NCBI RefSeq assembly: GCF_002000985.1
Contig: NZ_CP018822.1
Coordinates: forward strand, 1,506,001-1,570,000
DNA length: 64,000 nt
Reading direction: 5' to 3'
Source of the DNA: Streptococcus gallolyticus subsp. gallolyticus DSM 16831
Lineage (GTDB): Bacteria; Bacillota; Bacilli; Lactobacillales; Streptococcaceae
Shown here: positions 18,269-26,356 of the stretch, piece after piece
Layout of the letters: each line of letters starts with the position of its first letter
Position numbering within the stretch: the stretch's first letter is position 1
The notes under the pieces: model-generated
The model's database searches: none
Told to the model about the DNA's origin: nothing
What the model saw: only the letters and a program-made list of their open reading frames with translations
Position numbers and translations under genes: made by a program

Positions 18269-20629
18269 TTATTCCTCTATCTTTCTATAAGCATCGGTAG
18301 CAACCAGTCTGAACAATTCAGTGTTCTCAGGAATTGGATTCTCAAATGGTACTGCTATCTCACCCGCAATAATTAATCCAGTTCCTTTTGCTTTTGGCTT
18401 TTCAACATAGCGAATAAGGGCGTCGGTAAGATTGATCGTCTTTAGTAGATAAGGTATCGTTGTTTTCTTTTGTTTTAAGAGAACAATAAACTCACTATTA
18501 TAGAGCAAGTTTCGACCTTCTTTACGATCTAGTAGAGTTTCAACGCTTTGGGTGATACCTGTTGGAATAGAGCCATATTTACGGATACGAGCATACATAT
18601 TCGTAAAGAAAGTGGCTTGGTCTTCAGTTTCAAATTGATACTGCATCTCATCAAAGTATGCTCTAGTGACGAACTCACCTTTGTGCTCTACCACATGTTG
18701 CCAAATATAATCCTGAATGACCATCAGTGCAAACGGTTTTAATTTACCACTTAATTTTTTCAAGTTGAAAATAACAACTTGCTTATTTAAATCGACATTC
18801 GTTTCATAAGCAAAAATATCCTGTGAGCCTTTGGTGTACGATTCTGATTTAAGCGCAAGGCTTTGAGCTTCCTCTTCAGGCTGCTCTAGAAGAATATCAT
18901 GCCAATCCTTTAGGGTTGGTGTTCGATCAGTAATCTGTTCATAACAAAGACGAGTCACACGGTCAATCAGAGAGATATCATCGTCGGTCACCTCTTGAAG
19001 AATATTTTCAAATAAGCCCATGATGAGAGAAGATTTTTGACCGACAAAGTCTTTATCTTCATCACGTAGTTTATCTTGATCAGGAATATCCATGAGATTA
19101 AAATGCGTTTTAGTTCCTGGATAGATATCAATGACTTGAGCATCAAAGGCACGACCGATATCAACATATTCTTCTTCAGGGTCAACGATGATAACACGAT
19201 CATTAGGAAATCTTAAAATCGCTGGAATCACTTCATTTGTTTTAACAAAGACAGACTTTCCTGAGCCAGATGACCCTAGAATAACTCCTGAAGCGGTTGC
19301 TAAATCACGTTGGCGGTCAAGGGTGATAATGTTATTCGAAATTTGATTCTGACCGTAATAATTAGCTAATGGACTGTTACTTTGTAAGTCCGTATTGGTA
19401 AATGGGATTTGAGTTGCAATATTCGTTGTGGTCATATCGCGCATAAAGCGACGTTTGACATCAAGATACGTTTTACCAATCGGTAACATGGTATTTAAGG
19501 CTTCTTCTTGATGATAATAGATTTCTTCAAATTCAACCACATGTTTTCGGCCTGCCTGTTTGACACGACTGGTATAATCAGCTAATTCCTCTGGTGTGTC
19601 GGCCTTAAGCATGACTGCAAAGACACCAGAGAACATTTTCTGGTCATTGTCATTGATTTCTGTTTTCCATTTTTCAGCTTCTTCAGCGGTAGCCTGAGCC
19701 ACACTCGAAACAGCTAGACTACTCGAGATACCTTTCTCCGCTGCCGCAGCTTGTGACTTAACCATATCCATTTTGACACCTGCTTCAGCCGTATTCACTT
19801 TTTTAACAGCTTCTGCGACATCATAAGGCTTCGCATGAATCGTAATGGCTAGTTCAATTCCAATATCTGTAATAGACTTGACTAAGCGATCATTTAAAAA
19901 AGCAGGAAAACTTCTGGCAAAAAGAACCCTGCAATACTGTTTATCCATCAGAAATTGATCCTCTTGAAACAAGATTCGTCCAGGAGCGATAAAGGATTTT
20001 GTGGTTAAATCACTAATACGGACATCTTTATAATCAACGTTCAGATAAGGATTCCCACGAAGTAAATCAGCAAAAATATTTAAGCGGTCTGTTCCATTTA
20101 ATGATTTAAAGGGGATGTCAACGACTTGAAATTGTTTCTTAAAGTGATTGTCAACGTCATTTAATTTACGGTAGGCTTGCTTTCGATCTCGCGATTGTGT
20201 AGAGACCGTGACAAATTTTTCAACCTTAAAATTATTTTGATCCGTCGCAAAACGGGCGGTAATCATATCGTTATATTCTTGACGAAAGATATCACGATTA
20301 TCGCCTTCTAACTCATAGGTAATTTGACTTAAAAGAGTTGAGGGGACAGGACGATTAATAATCAGTAACTGATAGGTATTATCACTATCCAAACCGTTCA
20401 AAGCTTCAACATAATAGTCGATAATATCAAGTTTTTCCTCCTCATCTGCCGTGAGGTAATTCGCATCTCCAAGTTCCCAAGTTTTGGAATACTCTTCCCC
20501 ATCAATATGCATGAGCCCATCTTCAAATAAAGAGGTGTATTTAATCGTATTTTGGGTGCTAGCCTTTAACGCTTTTTTGAGCTGCTTTGCCCGCTCTTTG
20601 TCTTCTTTAGTCAAGGTCATTCCACTCAT
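18269..20629 (-). CDS. VirB4-like ATPase of the type IV secretion system (PrgJ position)
   Basis: About 786 residues. Walker A is GSSGSGKSV near residue 456 and Walker B is RAYFDEMQYQF near 661, with the N-terminal VirB4 domain before them. VirB4 ATPases power channel and pilus assembly at the membrane. I start at ATG 20629 because AAAGGG lies five bases upstream; an earlier in-frame ATG at 20677 would deepen the overlap with the PrgI gene and has a weaker context. The overlap of 23 bases suggests translational coupling with prgI. Confidence 0.93.
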   Translation of the reverse strand: MSGMTLTKEDKERAKQLKKALKASTQNTIKYTSLFEDGLMHIDGEEYSKTWELGDANYLTADEEEKLDIIDYYVEALNGLDSDNTYQLLIINRPVPSTLLSQITYELEGDNRDIFRQEYNDMITARFATDQNNFKVEKFVTVSTQSRDRKQAYRKLNDVDNHFKKQFQVVDIPFKSLNGTDRLNIFADLLRGNPYLNVDYKDVRISDLTTKSFIAPGRILFQEDQFLMDKQYCRVLFARSFPAFLNDRLVKSITDIGIELAITIHAKPYDVAEAVKKVNTAEAGVKMDMVKSQAAAAEKGISSSLAVSSVAQATAEEAEKWKTEINDNDQKMFSGVFAVMLKADTPEELADYTSRVKQAGRKHVVEFEEIYYHQEEALNTMLPIGKTYLDVKRRFMRDMTTTNIATQIPFTNTDLQSNSPLANYYGQNQISNNIITLDRQRDLATASGVILGSSGSGKSVFVKTNEVIPAILRFPNDRVIIVDPEEEYVDIGRAFDAQVIDIYPGTKTHFNLMDIPDQDKLRDEDKDFVGQKSSLIMGLFENILQEVTDDDISLIDRVTRLCYEQITDRTPTLKDWHDILLEQPEEEAQSLALKSESYTKGSQDIFAYETNVDLNKQVVIFNLKKLSGKLKPFALMVIQDYIWQHVVEHKGEFVTRAYFDEMQYQFETEDQATFFTNMYARIRKYGSIPTGITQSVETLLDRKEGRNLLYNSEFIVLLKQKKTTIPYLLKTINLTDALIRYVEKPKAKGTGLIIAGEIAVPFENPIPENTELFRLVATDAYRKIEE

Positions 20630-20960
20630 GGACGCCCTTTTCGGGAATATACTTACCATTGATTTCCTCACTTTCATATTCTGTTTGATAAGACCGCTCT
20701 TGTATCTTGAATTTAAACAGCAGTCTTTCTTTAATCACTTCATCTTTCTTAATACCGTAAACGAAAGATGGCACAATTGTTAGGGTAAGTGACAAATAAA
20801 ACAGAATGCTAGGAAGCTTAAACATGGTAATTAATGCGGCTAATCCTGCACCAACCACAATGCCTAGCATCATGATAATTTGTCGCCAGGTAAAACCACC
20901 GATGACACTTCGTTCAAACTGGTCGATGGCTTTAAAAAATTCACTACCTAATTTGTTCAT
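20607..20960 (-). CDS. prgI: PrgI-family membrane protein
   Basis: 117 residues. Two adjacent membrane segments (ITWRQ-type loop, then IIMMLGIVVGAGLAALITMF and LPSILFYLSLTLTIVPSFVY) are followed by a charged cytoplasmic tail. This is the PrgI family pattern, always found beside VirB4 in Gram-positive secretion systems and related to VirB3. ATG 20960 has GGAGGAGA upstream and is preferred over a longer frame without an RBS. Its 3' end overlaps the VirB4 start. Confidence 0.85.
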   Translation of the reverse strand: MNKLGSEFFKAIDQFERSVIGGFTWRQIIMMLGIVVGAGLAALITMFKLPSILFYLSLTLTIVPSFVYGIKKDEVIKERLLFKFKIQERSYQTEYESEEINGKYIPEKGVHEWNDLD

Positions 20961-20973
20961 AGGTCTCCTCCAA

Positions 20974-21004
20974 CAAAAAAACAAGCTCTCACTTGAACTT
21001 GTTT
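20974..21004 (-). terminator. Rho-independent terminator upstream of prgI
   Basis: On the minus strand AAACAAG pairs with CTTGTTT around a 12-base loop that can pair further, followed by a T-run. It lies downstream of the 78-residue gene and just before prgI, so the channel genes may need readthrough or a promoter of their own. Confidence 0.65.
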
Positions 21005-21027
21005 GTCATACTGTTTCTTATGATACT

Positions 21028-21264
21028 CTATTTGTTTTTTGATAAAATGTAATCATAACCAGGTCTATCTAACCTGTCTTCAACCATCTTATAAATCTCA
21101 GGAGTATCTGCTATGTTTATCAAATCTCTTAAAAATTCAATATCTTCTCTTAAATTAGCAAAGAAAGCCAGTCTTGCTATATTTAAAGACTCTAGTTTTT
21201 CGTCGTTAATTTCAGAACACTTTTCGTCTGAATTACCTAAAAATCTCTTTGTTGCTTCAAACAT
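21028..21264 (-). CDS. 78-residue helical hypothetical protein
   Basis: A small soluble, charged, probably all-helical protein (KLESLNIARLAFFANLREDI). GGAGG lies seven bases before the ATG. A terminator follows the stop. An open frame on the other strand covers most of it, but the composition here (D/E/K-rich helices) looks like real protein while the antisense reading is S/L/K-rich and shadow-like. Function unknown. Confidence 0.65.
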   Translation of the reverse strand: MFEATKRFLGNSDEKCSEINDEKLESLNIARLAFFANLREDIEFLRDLINIADTPEIYKMVEDRLDRPGYDYILSKNK

Positions 21265-21307
21265 TTACCAACCTCCTAAATCGGTTTACCTCAATATCCT
21301 CAAAGAT

Positions 21308-21949
21308 ATGTTGGCTAATAGTAACTATAAGCCTCAGCAGATCCAATCAGTCGCTTTAAAGTTTCAAAAAATTCTATCCTTAGAGATAGAACAATATACC
21401 ATAGAAAGACTTCTTAGTAATCAAACTGCTACTCATTCATCAGATTTTGGGGGAGCTTATGATATTTTCCCAGAAGATCTTACCTGTGAACAATGTCATA
21501 CTGAGTTTAGTATGAACTATGATGAGCAAAAAATTTCTGTTAATATAACAAATACGCCAACTATCTGTACCCTTTGGAGTCAGAATAGATTAGTTAAAAA
21601 TTTTGCCCAAATTGGTAATCTAGTTGATAATCCTTTCCAATATACGAGCAATAGCAAGGGTTATTTTATCTTTCCGATTAATTTAACAACCATCTATAAT
21701 GGTAACCATAGCACTAATGTCGCCTTATATGAAAATAATACTGTACTAGATAACATTGCTTTTATGGATATTTCTAGCTGGATGGACAAAATCTACTTTA
21801 ATCGCAAAACAAATACTTTTGATCATCTTTCTTGCAATGCAAAAACAACTAATCAACAATTATTTCATGAAAATATTGGATATATTTATGAAATCGGACA
21901 ATTCTTATACCTCAATGGGCTTTCTATATCTACTGAGAAATTTTCTTAA
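21308..21949 (+). CDS. plus-strand hypothetical protein, start uncertain, possibly 5'-truncated
   Basis: The frame encodes a credible soluble protein from about residue NILKDMLANSNYKPQQIQSV onward (213 residues from ATG 21308), with a pair of cysteines in LTCEQCHTEF and later aromatic-rich stretches. ATG 21308 has no ribosome binding site. The frame stays open back to ATG 21113, which does have AGGAG eight bases upstream, but that extension is fully antisense to the 78-residue gene and looks like a shadow. The 3' end overlaps the convergent gene by 20 bases. It may be a gene remnant or a cargo gene. No family recognised. Confidence 0.5.
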   Translation: MLANSNYKPQQIQSVALKFQKILSLEIEQYTIERLLSNQTATHSSDFGGAYDIFPEDLTCEQCHTEFSMNYDEQKISVNITNTPTICTLWSQNRLVKNFAQIGNLVDNPFQYTSNSKGYFIFPINLTTIYNGNHSTNVALYENNTVLDNIAFMDISSWMDKIYFNRKTNTFDHLSCNAKTTNQQLFHENIGYIYEIGQFLYLNGLSISTEKFS

Positions 21950-22265
21950 GTTGAGATTGTAACTGTAAAATATAGTCATCAATATCATTCTTGGCAAAGT
22001 TGTATAAGCTTTTCGAGGTTGTTAGCTGCTTCATTTTCTGTATAAGCCTTCTATAACAAGCTTTCAATTCAGGATTAATGATGGTTTCTCCCAAAAAATC
22101 AGGCTCTAAGCTCCTAAAACAAAACGTTAACATGTAAAAGTCTTCTTGACCAGAAATACTCATCTGTACAGCTAAGACGTCATCATACTGACTGAGAATA
22201 AATTCTTTTGTTCGCTTCAGTGAAAAGATTAAGAGTTTGATGTACAATCGTTCCTTATCAGTCAT
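21930..22265 (-). CDS. 111-residue hypothetical protein
   Basis: A helical, lysine-rich soluble protein (CYRRLIQKMKQLTTSKSLYN) with no known motif. GGGAGG precedes the ATG by seven bases. It is convergent with, and overlaps the 3' end of, the plus-strand gene at 21308-21949, mirroring the arrangement at 8.7-9.7 kb. Probably transcribed with the upstream ICE genes. Function unknown. Confidence 0.65.
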   Translation of the reverse strand: MTDKERLYIKLLIFSLKRTKEFILSQYDDVLAVQMSISGQEDFYMLTFCFRSLEPDFLGETIINPELKACYRRLIQKMKQLTTSKSLYNFAKNDIDDYILQLQSQLKKISQ

Positions 22266-22298
22266 CTGTTAACCTCCCATCATCTTATTTTTTCAAAA

Positions 22299-22330
22299 GA
22301 AAAAACAGCTCTGATTTCAGAACTGTTTGC
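22299..22330 (-). terminator. Rho-independent terminator after the 50-residue gene
   Basis: On the minus strand CAGTTCTGA pairs with TCAGAGCTG (one G-U), extended by AAA/TTT, and is followed by TTTTTTC. It lies just after the stop at 22334. Confidence 0.75.
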
Positions 22331-22333
22331 TAT

Positions 22334-22486
22334 CTATTTAAAATCATATCCTACCTTCCTTTGAGGATAACGTAGGGGAAAGTCTTCTGTCTTTATTTTT
22401 GACCTCAAAATATTTCCGCAATAAACTGACTCTTCCTCAGTTATCATAATTTTTATTTTTTGTAACACATTCCTTTTTTTAGACAT
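22334..22486 (-). CDS. 50-residue basic hypothetical protein
   Basis: A short basic protein (MSKKRNVLQKIKIMITEEES at the start) with GAGGAG seven bases before the ATG and a strong terminator right after the stop. These signals, rather than any homology I can name, support it. It could be a small regulator. Confidence 0.55.
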   Translation of the reverse strand: MSKKRNVLQKIKIMITEEESVYCGNILRSKIKTEDFPLRYPQRKVGYDFK

Positions 22487-22541
22487 ATATTCTCCTCATA
22501 CCTAAAAAAACAATTTGAAAGTTGAATTGCTAAACTTATGA

Positions 22542-23108
22542 TTACAACAACGAAACCCAGTCTCTATTATCTTCCATATCTCCAATATACTCCGCAAACA
22601 ACTCTTTATGAGCTTCTTGGAGCTTTAGGAAATATTGGTCATAGTCTTTACTGTCTTTAAAGGCAGATAGCCCAAAGGCAAGATACCGTAACCATTGCTC
22701 AAGATACTCGCCATAAGCTTTTTGATCTAACTTTCCCAAATGAACAAGTTCAGTCATGTCTGACTGAAATAAATCAAGAATAGCCATACCATAGTCGGCA
22801 TCATGTTTAGCCTCTGCATATCGCCAGGCGTAGTTATAAGCATGGGAGAACAGTCGACTATCTATGGGGATCTCTTCAATTTTGACTCGCCCATAAAGTA
22901 ACCAACCATACAAGGGTTCTTCTAGAGACTCAAACATCCTTTTGTAGGGAGTCAGATAGGTAATCATTTCTTCTAGAGCTTCAATTTCTCTTTTCAGATT
23001 TGAAACCTCTTCTGCTTCCATTGATTTATTAAAGTTAGATCGAGTTGAATGTGAGTCTTTTTTAACCTTGTTAAATTCCTGCTCTATCAGTTTTTGTAAA
23101 TGAGTCAT
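22542..23108 (-). CDS. 188-residue hypothetical protein
   Basis: Soluble and helical. An N-terminal coiled-coil-like region (VSNLKREIEALEEMITYL) is followed by an aromatic-rich helical domain (AYNYAWRYAEAKHDADYGMA). GGAGG lies seven bases upstream of the ATG, and the start is three bases after the next gene's stop on the operon. No function can be assigned. It sits between channel genes in a block of unknown proteins. Confidence 0.7.
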   Translation of the reverse strand: MTHLQKLIEQEFNKVKKDSHSTRSNFNKSMEAEEVSNLKREIEALEEMITYLTPYKRMFESLEEPLYGWLLYGRVKIEEIPIDSRLFSHAYNYAWRYAEAKHDADYGMAILDLFQSDMTELVHLGKLDQKAYGEYLEQWLRYLAFGLSAFKDSKDYDQYFLKLQEAHKELFAEYIGDMEDNRDWVSLL

Positions 23109-23111
23109 CTA

Positions 23112-23612
23112 TTAACCTCCTCTATGAAACTTCCTGTTTGGCTGATACTGAAAGTCTTTAAAAGTTAGAACTTGTTCAACTAATTCTTTATGACGTTGAA
23201 CACTGATAAGCCCTTTTTGGTAGCAAACGTCATAAATCAAGCACCACAAGTCTCCCACTATATCCAAAATTTCCTTTAGCAAATCCAGTAAAAAACGATA
23301 AATAGAAGTTGCCACAATGATGTAGCTCGCCAATTTAACCACTGGTGAAAATAGGATAGCTTGCCCATTCGACCCTGTTAAAAGCCAACTTGTGGTTATC
23401 CCATCAAAATACAGAGTGAGCACAAACGCTAAGCAACCGATCAGTATTTTCATAATAGTTCTGATTCCTGGAATATCAGATTGTTTTAAAAACAATTTAG
23501 TTTCAACTCGGCGCTTAGTGGCATTAAAGGGCTTGATTTTAAATGTGTTACTACCTCTAATCACTGTGCCACTTTTGGGATGTGAAAACATCTGTCGTCT
23601 GACTAATTTCAT
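23112..23612 (-). CDS. membrane protein of unknown function
   Basis: 166 residues: a basic N-terminal domain of about 50 residues, a membrane segment (TIMKILIGCLAFVLTLYFDG), a second hydrophobic region (VVKLASYIIVATSIYRFLLD) and a cytoplasmic C-terminus with basic residues. AGGAGG precedes the ATG by ten bases. It is paired tightly with the 188-residue gene. It may be an accessory channel component by position only. Confidence 0.65.
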   Translation of the reverse strand: MKLVRRQMFSHPKSGTVIRGSNTFKIKPFNATKRRVETKLFLKQSDIPGIRTIMKILIGCLAFVLTLYFDGITTSWLLTGSNGQAILFSPVVKLASYIIVATSIYRFLLDLLKEILDIVGDLWCLIYDVCYQKGLISVQRHKELVEQVLTFKDFQYQPNRKFHRGG

Positions 23613-23793
23613 ATTTAATTAGACCTCCTCTTGTTATTCCTTATTTTTAGAAATATTTAGATACAGTAACGGTTTAATTTGACTGAAGTAATCTTCTAGA
23701 ACTTTTGTCATTGCAATAAGTTCAATTATCCTGTAGTTTTAACACCATCAATACTGACTATATACCTATCCCTTGTCAGCTCCTCTTCTAAAT

Positions 23794-23821
23794 GAAAAAA
23801 CAGTCCTTGCCTTAAGGACTG
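23794..23821 (-). terminator. strong Rho-independent terminator
   Basis: CAGTCCTT (23801-23808) pairs perfectly with AAGGACTG (23814-23821) around five bases, with a TTTTTTC tail on the minus strand. It directly follows the stop of the coiled-coil gene at 23825. The stretch 23613-23793 holds no gene I can support. Confidence 0.85.
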
Positions 23822-23824
23822 CAT

Positions 23825-24355
23825 CTATAAACGTGGTCCAGATGGATAATCTAGACTTTTTACTTTTCTTTTTGATGGCTGATTAGCTCGCCTCAAGGTG
23901 CTAATCTCTTGCCGTAATGCTTCATTTTCTTGTTTTAAACGAAGTGTCTCAGCCTGCGCATCTTTAACGCCTAATTCTAAATCTTGGCATCGTTTCTGTA
24001 GCATTTGGCGTTCTCGCTGACTATCTGATAAATACTTGACTAAGACATCTGTAGCCACTTGTGCCTCTCTTTCGGAAGAGTTGAGAGACTCTAGTCGCCT
24101 ATTTGAAGTTTCTATGGATGTTTTTACAAAATCCATTTTAGTGTCTAAAACAGCTAAAGAAATATTAGTACTTTTTCCTGATTCCAGTAACTCTTTATGA
24201 TCAATAGCCAGCTCATCTTTCAACCGTTGAGATTGTTTTTTGAGTTCCTTCTGACCAGAAGATAAGGAACGATTATCAAAAAAAATCTTGATAATCACAC
24301 CTAAGCTAGTTAAAATACCTGCAAGTATTGTCCAATTCAAAATCTGTTCCTCCAC
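23825..24355 (-). CDS. membrane-anchored coiled-coil protein
   Basis: 176 residues from a GTG at 24355, chosen because AAAGGAG lies upstream and a TATAAT promoter sits where a longer N-terminus would be. One N-terminal membrane segment (WTILAGILTSLGVIIKIFF) is followed by a long helical region (LKKQSQRLKDELAIDHKELL, then LQKRCQDLELGVKDAQAETL) and a basic tail. The layout suggests a membrane-tethered spacer or scaffold. It has its own promoter and a strong terminator, so it may be expressed separately from the channel operon. Confidence 0.65.
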   Translation of the reverse strand: MEEQILNWTILAGILTSLGVIIKIFFDNRSLSSGQKELKKQSQRLKDELAIDHKELLESGKSTNISLAVLDTKMDFVKTSIETSNRRLESLNSSEREAQVATDVLVKYLSDSQRERQMLQKRCQDLELGVKDAQAETLRLKQENEALRQEISTLRRANQPSKRKVKSLDYPSGPRL

Positions 24356-24370
24356 AAGTGTTCTCCTTTC

Positions 24371-24397
24371 ATTATACCATAGAGTTTGGTCTATCAA
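24371..24397 (-). promoter_or_regulatory. promoter for the coiled-coil membrane gene
   Basis: On the minus strand TTGATA (24392-24397) and TATAAT (24371-24376) are 15 bases apart, shorter than ideal, but the -10 is extended (TGGTATAAT). It overlaps the stop of the VirB6-like gene. Confidence 0.6.
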
Positions 24398-25146
24398 GAT
24401 ACTTGTAGCAATTGTTTAGCTTTCCGTTGCGATCCAACTAATAAAATCAAAAAGACGACACATTTACCTATGTAGCTGAATCCGTCAGCGTATCCACCTA
24501 ACCAGGAATCTTTTGAAATCTGAATCGCAGTATCAACATTAAAACCTTGCCAAATAACAAGTGTTAAAACAATAACCGCTCCTTGAAGTGCTATTGCTCC
24601 AAATGTTTTTAAAAAATTAATGGCAATATGTCGTGTATTATCGCCCATCCAAAAAGCAACGATGACTGGTGCTATTGCTTTAAAGAAATAAAGTTCAATA
24701 AAACGTAAAAGTGTCATTACTTTTATTGATAGCATTGCGGCAACTCCTACAAATCTAGCGACTAGGTTGATTGGATGTCTAATAAAAGGATTTCCTTTTT
24801 TTATATCAATATATTGGAACATCGTATCACCAGTCAAGTCAACACCAATTAATTTAGTGATACCACTAGTAAACCACATAATGGCATTTAAAATAGCGCC
24901 TGACTGAGCAACTAAAAAGTAAGCAATAAAATACTTAACGGCTACTTCTAAAAAGAGCTTCCAGGTCATTTCGCCACCTTGATTACGGATGAAACGATAC
25001 CAGGATAGCATTTCAAGTAAAAATAAAATTGATACTAAAATATAGCCAATGGCCATTAAGGATTTATTAACCGCTACCATTGATGAATTGACGGTTTTAT
25101 TATAACTCCCCAAACCTTTGGTTAGCTCTGTTAGTATATCTTTCAT
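24394..25146 (-). CDS. VirB6/TrbL-like polytopic channel protein (PrgH position)
   Basis: 250 residues with about five or six membrane segments, for example SLMAIGYILVSILFLLEMLS, KYFIAYFLVAQSGAILNAIM, TFGAIALQGAVIVLTLVIW and CVVFLILLVGS. Size, topology and place between the pilin-like and prgI genes fit the VirB6/PrgH group that lines the inner part of the DNA channel. ATG 25146 is preceded by AAAGGAG. Assigned from topology and gene order rather than a signature motif. Confidence 0.75.
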   Translation of the reverse strand: MKDILTELTKGLGSYNKTVNSSMVAVNKSLMAIGYILVSILFLLEMLSWYRFIRNQGGEMTWKLFLEVAVKYFIAYFLVAQSGAILNAIMWFTSGITKLIGVDLTGDTMFQYIDIKKGNPFIRHPINLVARFVGVAAMLSIKVMTLLRFIELYFFKAIAPVIVAFWMGDNTRHIAINFLKTFGAIALQGAVIVLTLVIWQGFNVDTAIQISKDSWLGGYADGFSYIGKCVVFLILLVGSQRKAKQLLQVS

Positions 25147-25161
25147 CGTTCTCCTTTCATA

Positions 25162-25190
25162 CAAAAATAAAAAGAACCTCGAAAGGTTCT
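25162..25190 (-). terminator. terminator upstream of the VirB6-like gene
   Basis: AGAACCT and AGGTTCT form a 7-bp stem with a four-base loop, followed by TTTTATTTTT on the minus strand. It lies between the stop at 25206 and the start at 25146, so the operon is punctuated here. Confidence 0.8.
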
Positions 25191-25205
25191 ACATGAAATA
25201 ATATA

Positions 25206-25772
25206 TTAAGATTCTTCAACTTTTGAAAATGTTGTTACTAGAGCAAGAAAGACTATGAGTATTCCAATAATCCAAGCATCTAATACAGGGTGAGGGAAAA
25301 AAGTTAAAAGCCCCGTCTCACTTAAAACACCCTTACCAAAGAGAAATTCGGCAAACCAGGTTAAAATTCCTGGAAATTTTGTATAATCTCCATTATAGAG
25401 AGCGAATCCAATAAATGATATCATACATAAAATAACAAACTTTGAAACAAACCAAATCACAAACACACCAATAGTTGATTTGATGAGATTAAAGAAAAGA
25501 AGAGTAAGGTAGATTGGCGACTTAATAAGAAATAGCAATGCTTTAAAGAAGCCATGGCCTAAAAAACTGAGTCCAACTTTGAAACGTTCCCAAAAGCTTG
25601 GTTTGTAAGTTGCTTTAATACGTTCTAATTCAGCTTGTGACTCTTCTGGTGTATGCCATTTAATGCCATAGTGTGACCATTTAGCTTCATCCAATTCCTC
25701 TGCTGTTGGAGGTCGGCCATTAGTTGCTTCAAACTCTCTAGCAAAAGCCACATAATCAAATTCCTTACCCAT
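25206..25772 (-). CDS. membrane protein of the conjugation operon
   Basis: 188 residues. A cytoplasmic N-terminal third of about 75 residues (FAREFEATNGRPPTAEELDE) is followed by three or four membrane segments (FFKALLFLIKSPIYLTLLFF, GVFVIWFVSKFVILCMISFI, AWIIGILIVFLALVTTF). It lies between the pilin-like and VirB6-like genes, where pCF10 has prgG, but I cannot confirm homology. GGAG precedes the ATG and an extended -10 promoter lies about 40 bases upstream. Confidence 0.7.
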   Translation of the reverse strand: MGKEFDYVAFAREFEATNGRPPTAEELDEAKWSHYGIKWHTPEESQAELERIKATYKPSFWERFKVGLSFLGHGFFKALLFLIKSPIYLTLLFFNLIKSTIGVFVIWFVSKFVILCMISFIGFALYNGDYTKFPGILTWFAEFLFGKGVLSETGLLTFFPHPVLDAWIIGILIVFLALVTTFSKVEES

Positions 25773-25809
25773 TTTCTCATCTCCTTCAATTAGCCATTTT
25801 ACATATATT

Positions 25810-25818
25810 ATTATACCA
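25810..25818 (-). promoter_or_regulatory. extended -10 promoter for the membrane gene at 25772
   Basis: The minus strand reads TGGTATAAT without a clear -35. It lies about 40 bases before the ATG and follows a 7-bp hairpin (25855-25871) just after the pilin-like gene, so this is a plausible internal promoter for the channel genes. Confidence 0.5.
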
Positions 25819-25876
25819 TAAAAATCTTTCGTAACGTTGACTTTATGACACTAATAACACGAAACGTGTTAGCCAT

Positions 25877-26104
25877 TTAGAACGAAATGGCTCTCATAGC
25901 AGCAACAATAGTGGCGGCGATGCTCCCTGCAAGAGCAGCTAAGGCGCCACCAGAAATCATAGCATTCATGCCTTGATCCATCAGGGTAGGGTTTCCATTC
26001 TTACGACCAGAAAAATAGTCAAAAGCTCCTGAAAAAGTCCAAGACAAACCCATAACAGCAACAATAGCACCAATTGCTATGATAACACGAGTAGCTGTAT
26101 CCAT
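25877..26104 (-). CDS. pilin-like small membrane protein (VirB2/PrgF-type candidate)
   Basis: 75 residues from ATG 26104, with AAAGGAG upstream. Two hydrophobic helices (VIIAIGAIVAVMGLSWTFSG and AALAGSIAATIVAAMRAISF) flank a short charged loop (SGRKNGNPTLMDQG). Alanine- and glycine-rich two-helix proteins of this size at the head of a secretion operon are typical of VirB2-like or PrgF-like subunits. It is the first channel gene after the adhesin and is separated from it by a terminator. Confidence 0.65.
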   Translation of the reverse strand: MDTATRVIIAIGAIVAVMGLSWTFSGAFDYFSGRKNGNPTLMDQGMNAMISGGALAALAGSIAATIVAAMRAISF

Positions 26105-26130
26105 AAGATATTCTCCTTTCATATTTAAGA

Positions 26131-26161
26131 AACAAAAAGGTTGCTTGATTTGAGCAACCTT
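26131..26161 (-). terminator. terminator between the adhesin and channel genes
   Basis: AAGGTTGCT pairs with AGCAACCTT (26137-26145/26153-26161) and is followed by TTTTGTT on the minus strand. A second 9-bp repeat, AAAGACTGT/ACAGTCTTT, lies at 26186-26194/26224-26232. Confidence 0.8.
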
Positions 26162-26256
26162 ACTGTTTTAGTTTTCTGATAAAAGAAAGACTGTAAATTG
26201 TCTTATCAGTTATTTTTACAGTCACAGTCTTTTATTGAATTTTTAGGGAGCAATTA

Positions 26257-26334
26257 CCTGCTCCTAGAAGCACACTATCTGGAGATTTAAAGACGTTAAT
26301 ATTTTAGGCAGGATAATGTACTTCTAGGAACAGG
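26257..26334 (-). other. 23-bp stem whose only differences are G-U pairs on the transcribed strand
   Basis: Left arm 26257-26279 and right arm 26312-26334 are complementary over 23 bases, with three differences that are all C/T. On the minus-strand RNA these become G-U wobbles, so the stem stays fully paired. It follows the stop codon of the adhesin gene by about 20 bases and has a 32-base loop. This may be a 3' stabilising structure, a processing site or a relic of a repeat element. Confidence 0.6.
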
Positions 26335-26356
26335 CAATGCCTGCCCTTAATGTCAA

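Noticed and set aside
23628..23720. 25-residue minus-strand frame (MTKVLEDYFSQIKPLLYL at the start)
   Set aside because: No ribosome binding site precedes the ATG and there is no other support, so it is not listed as a gene.
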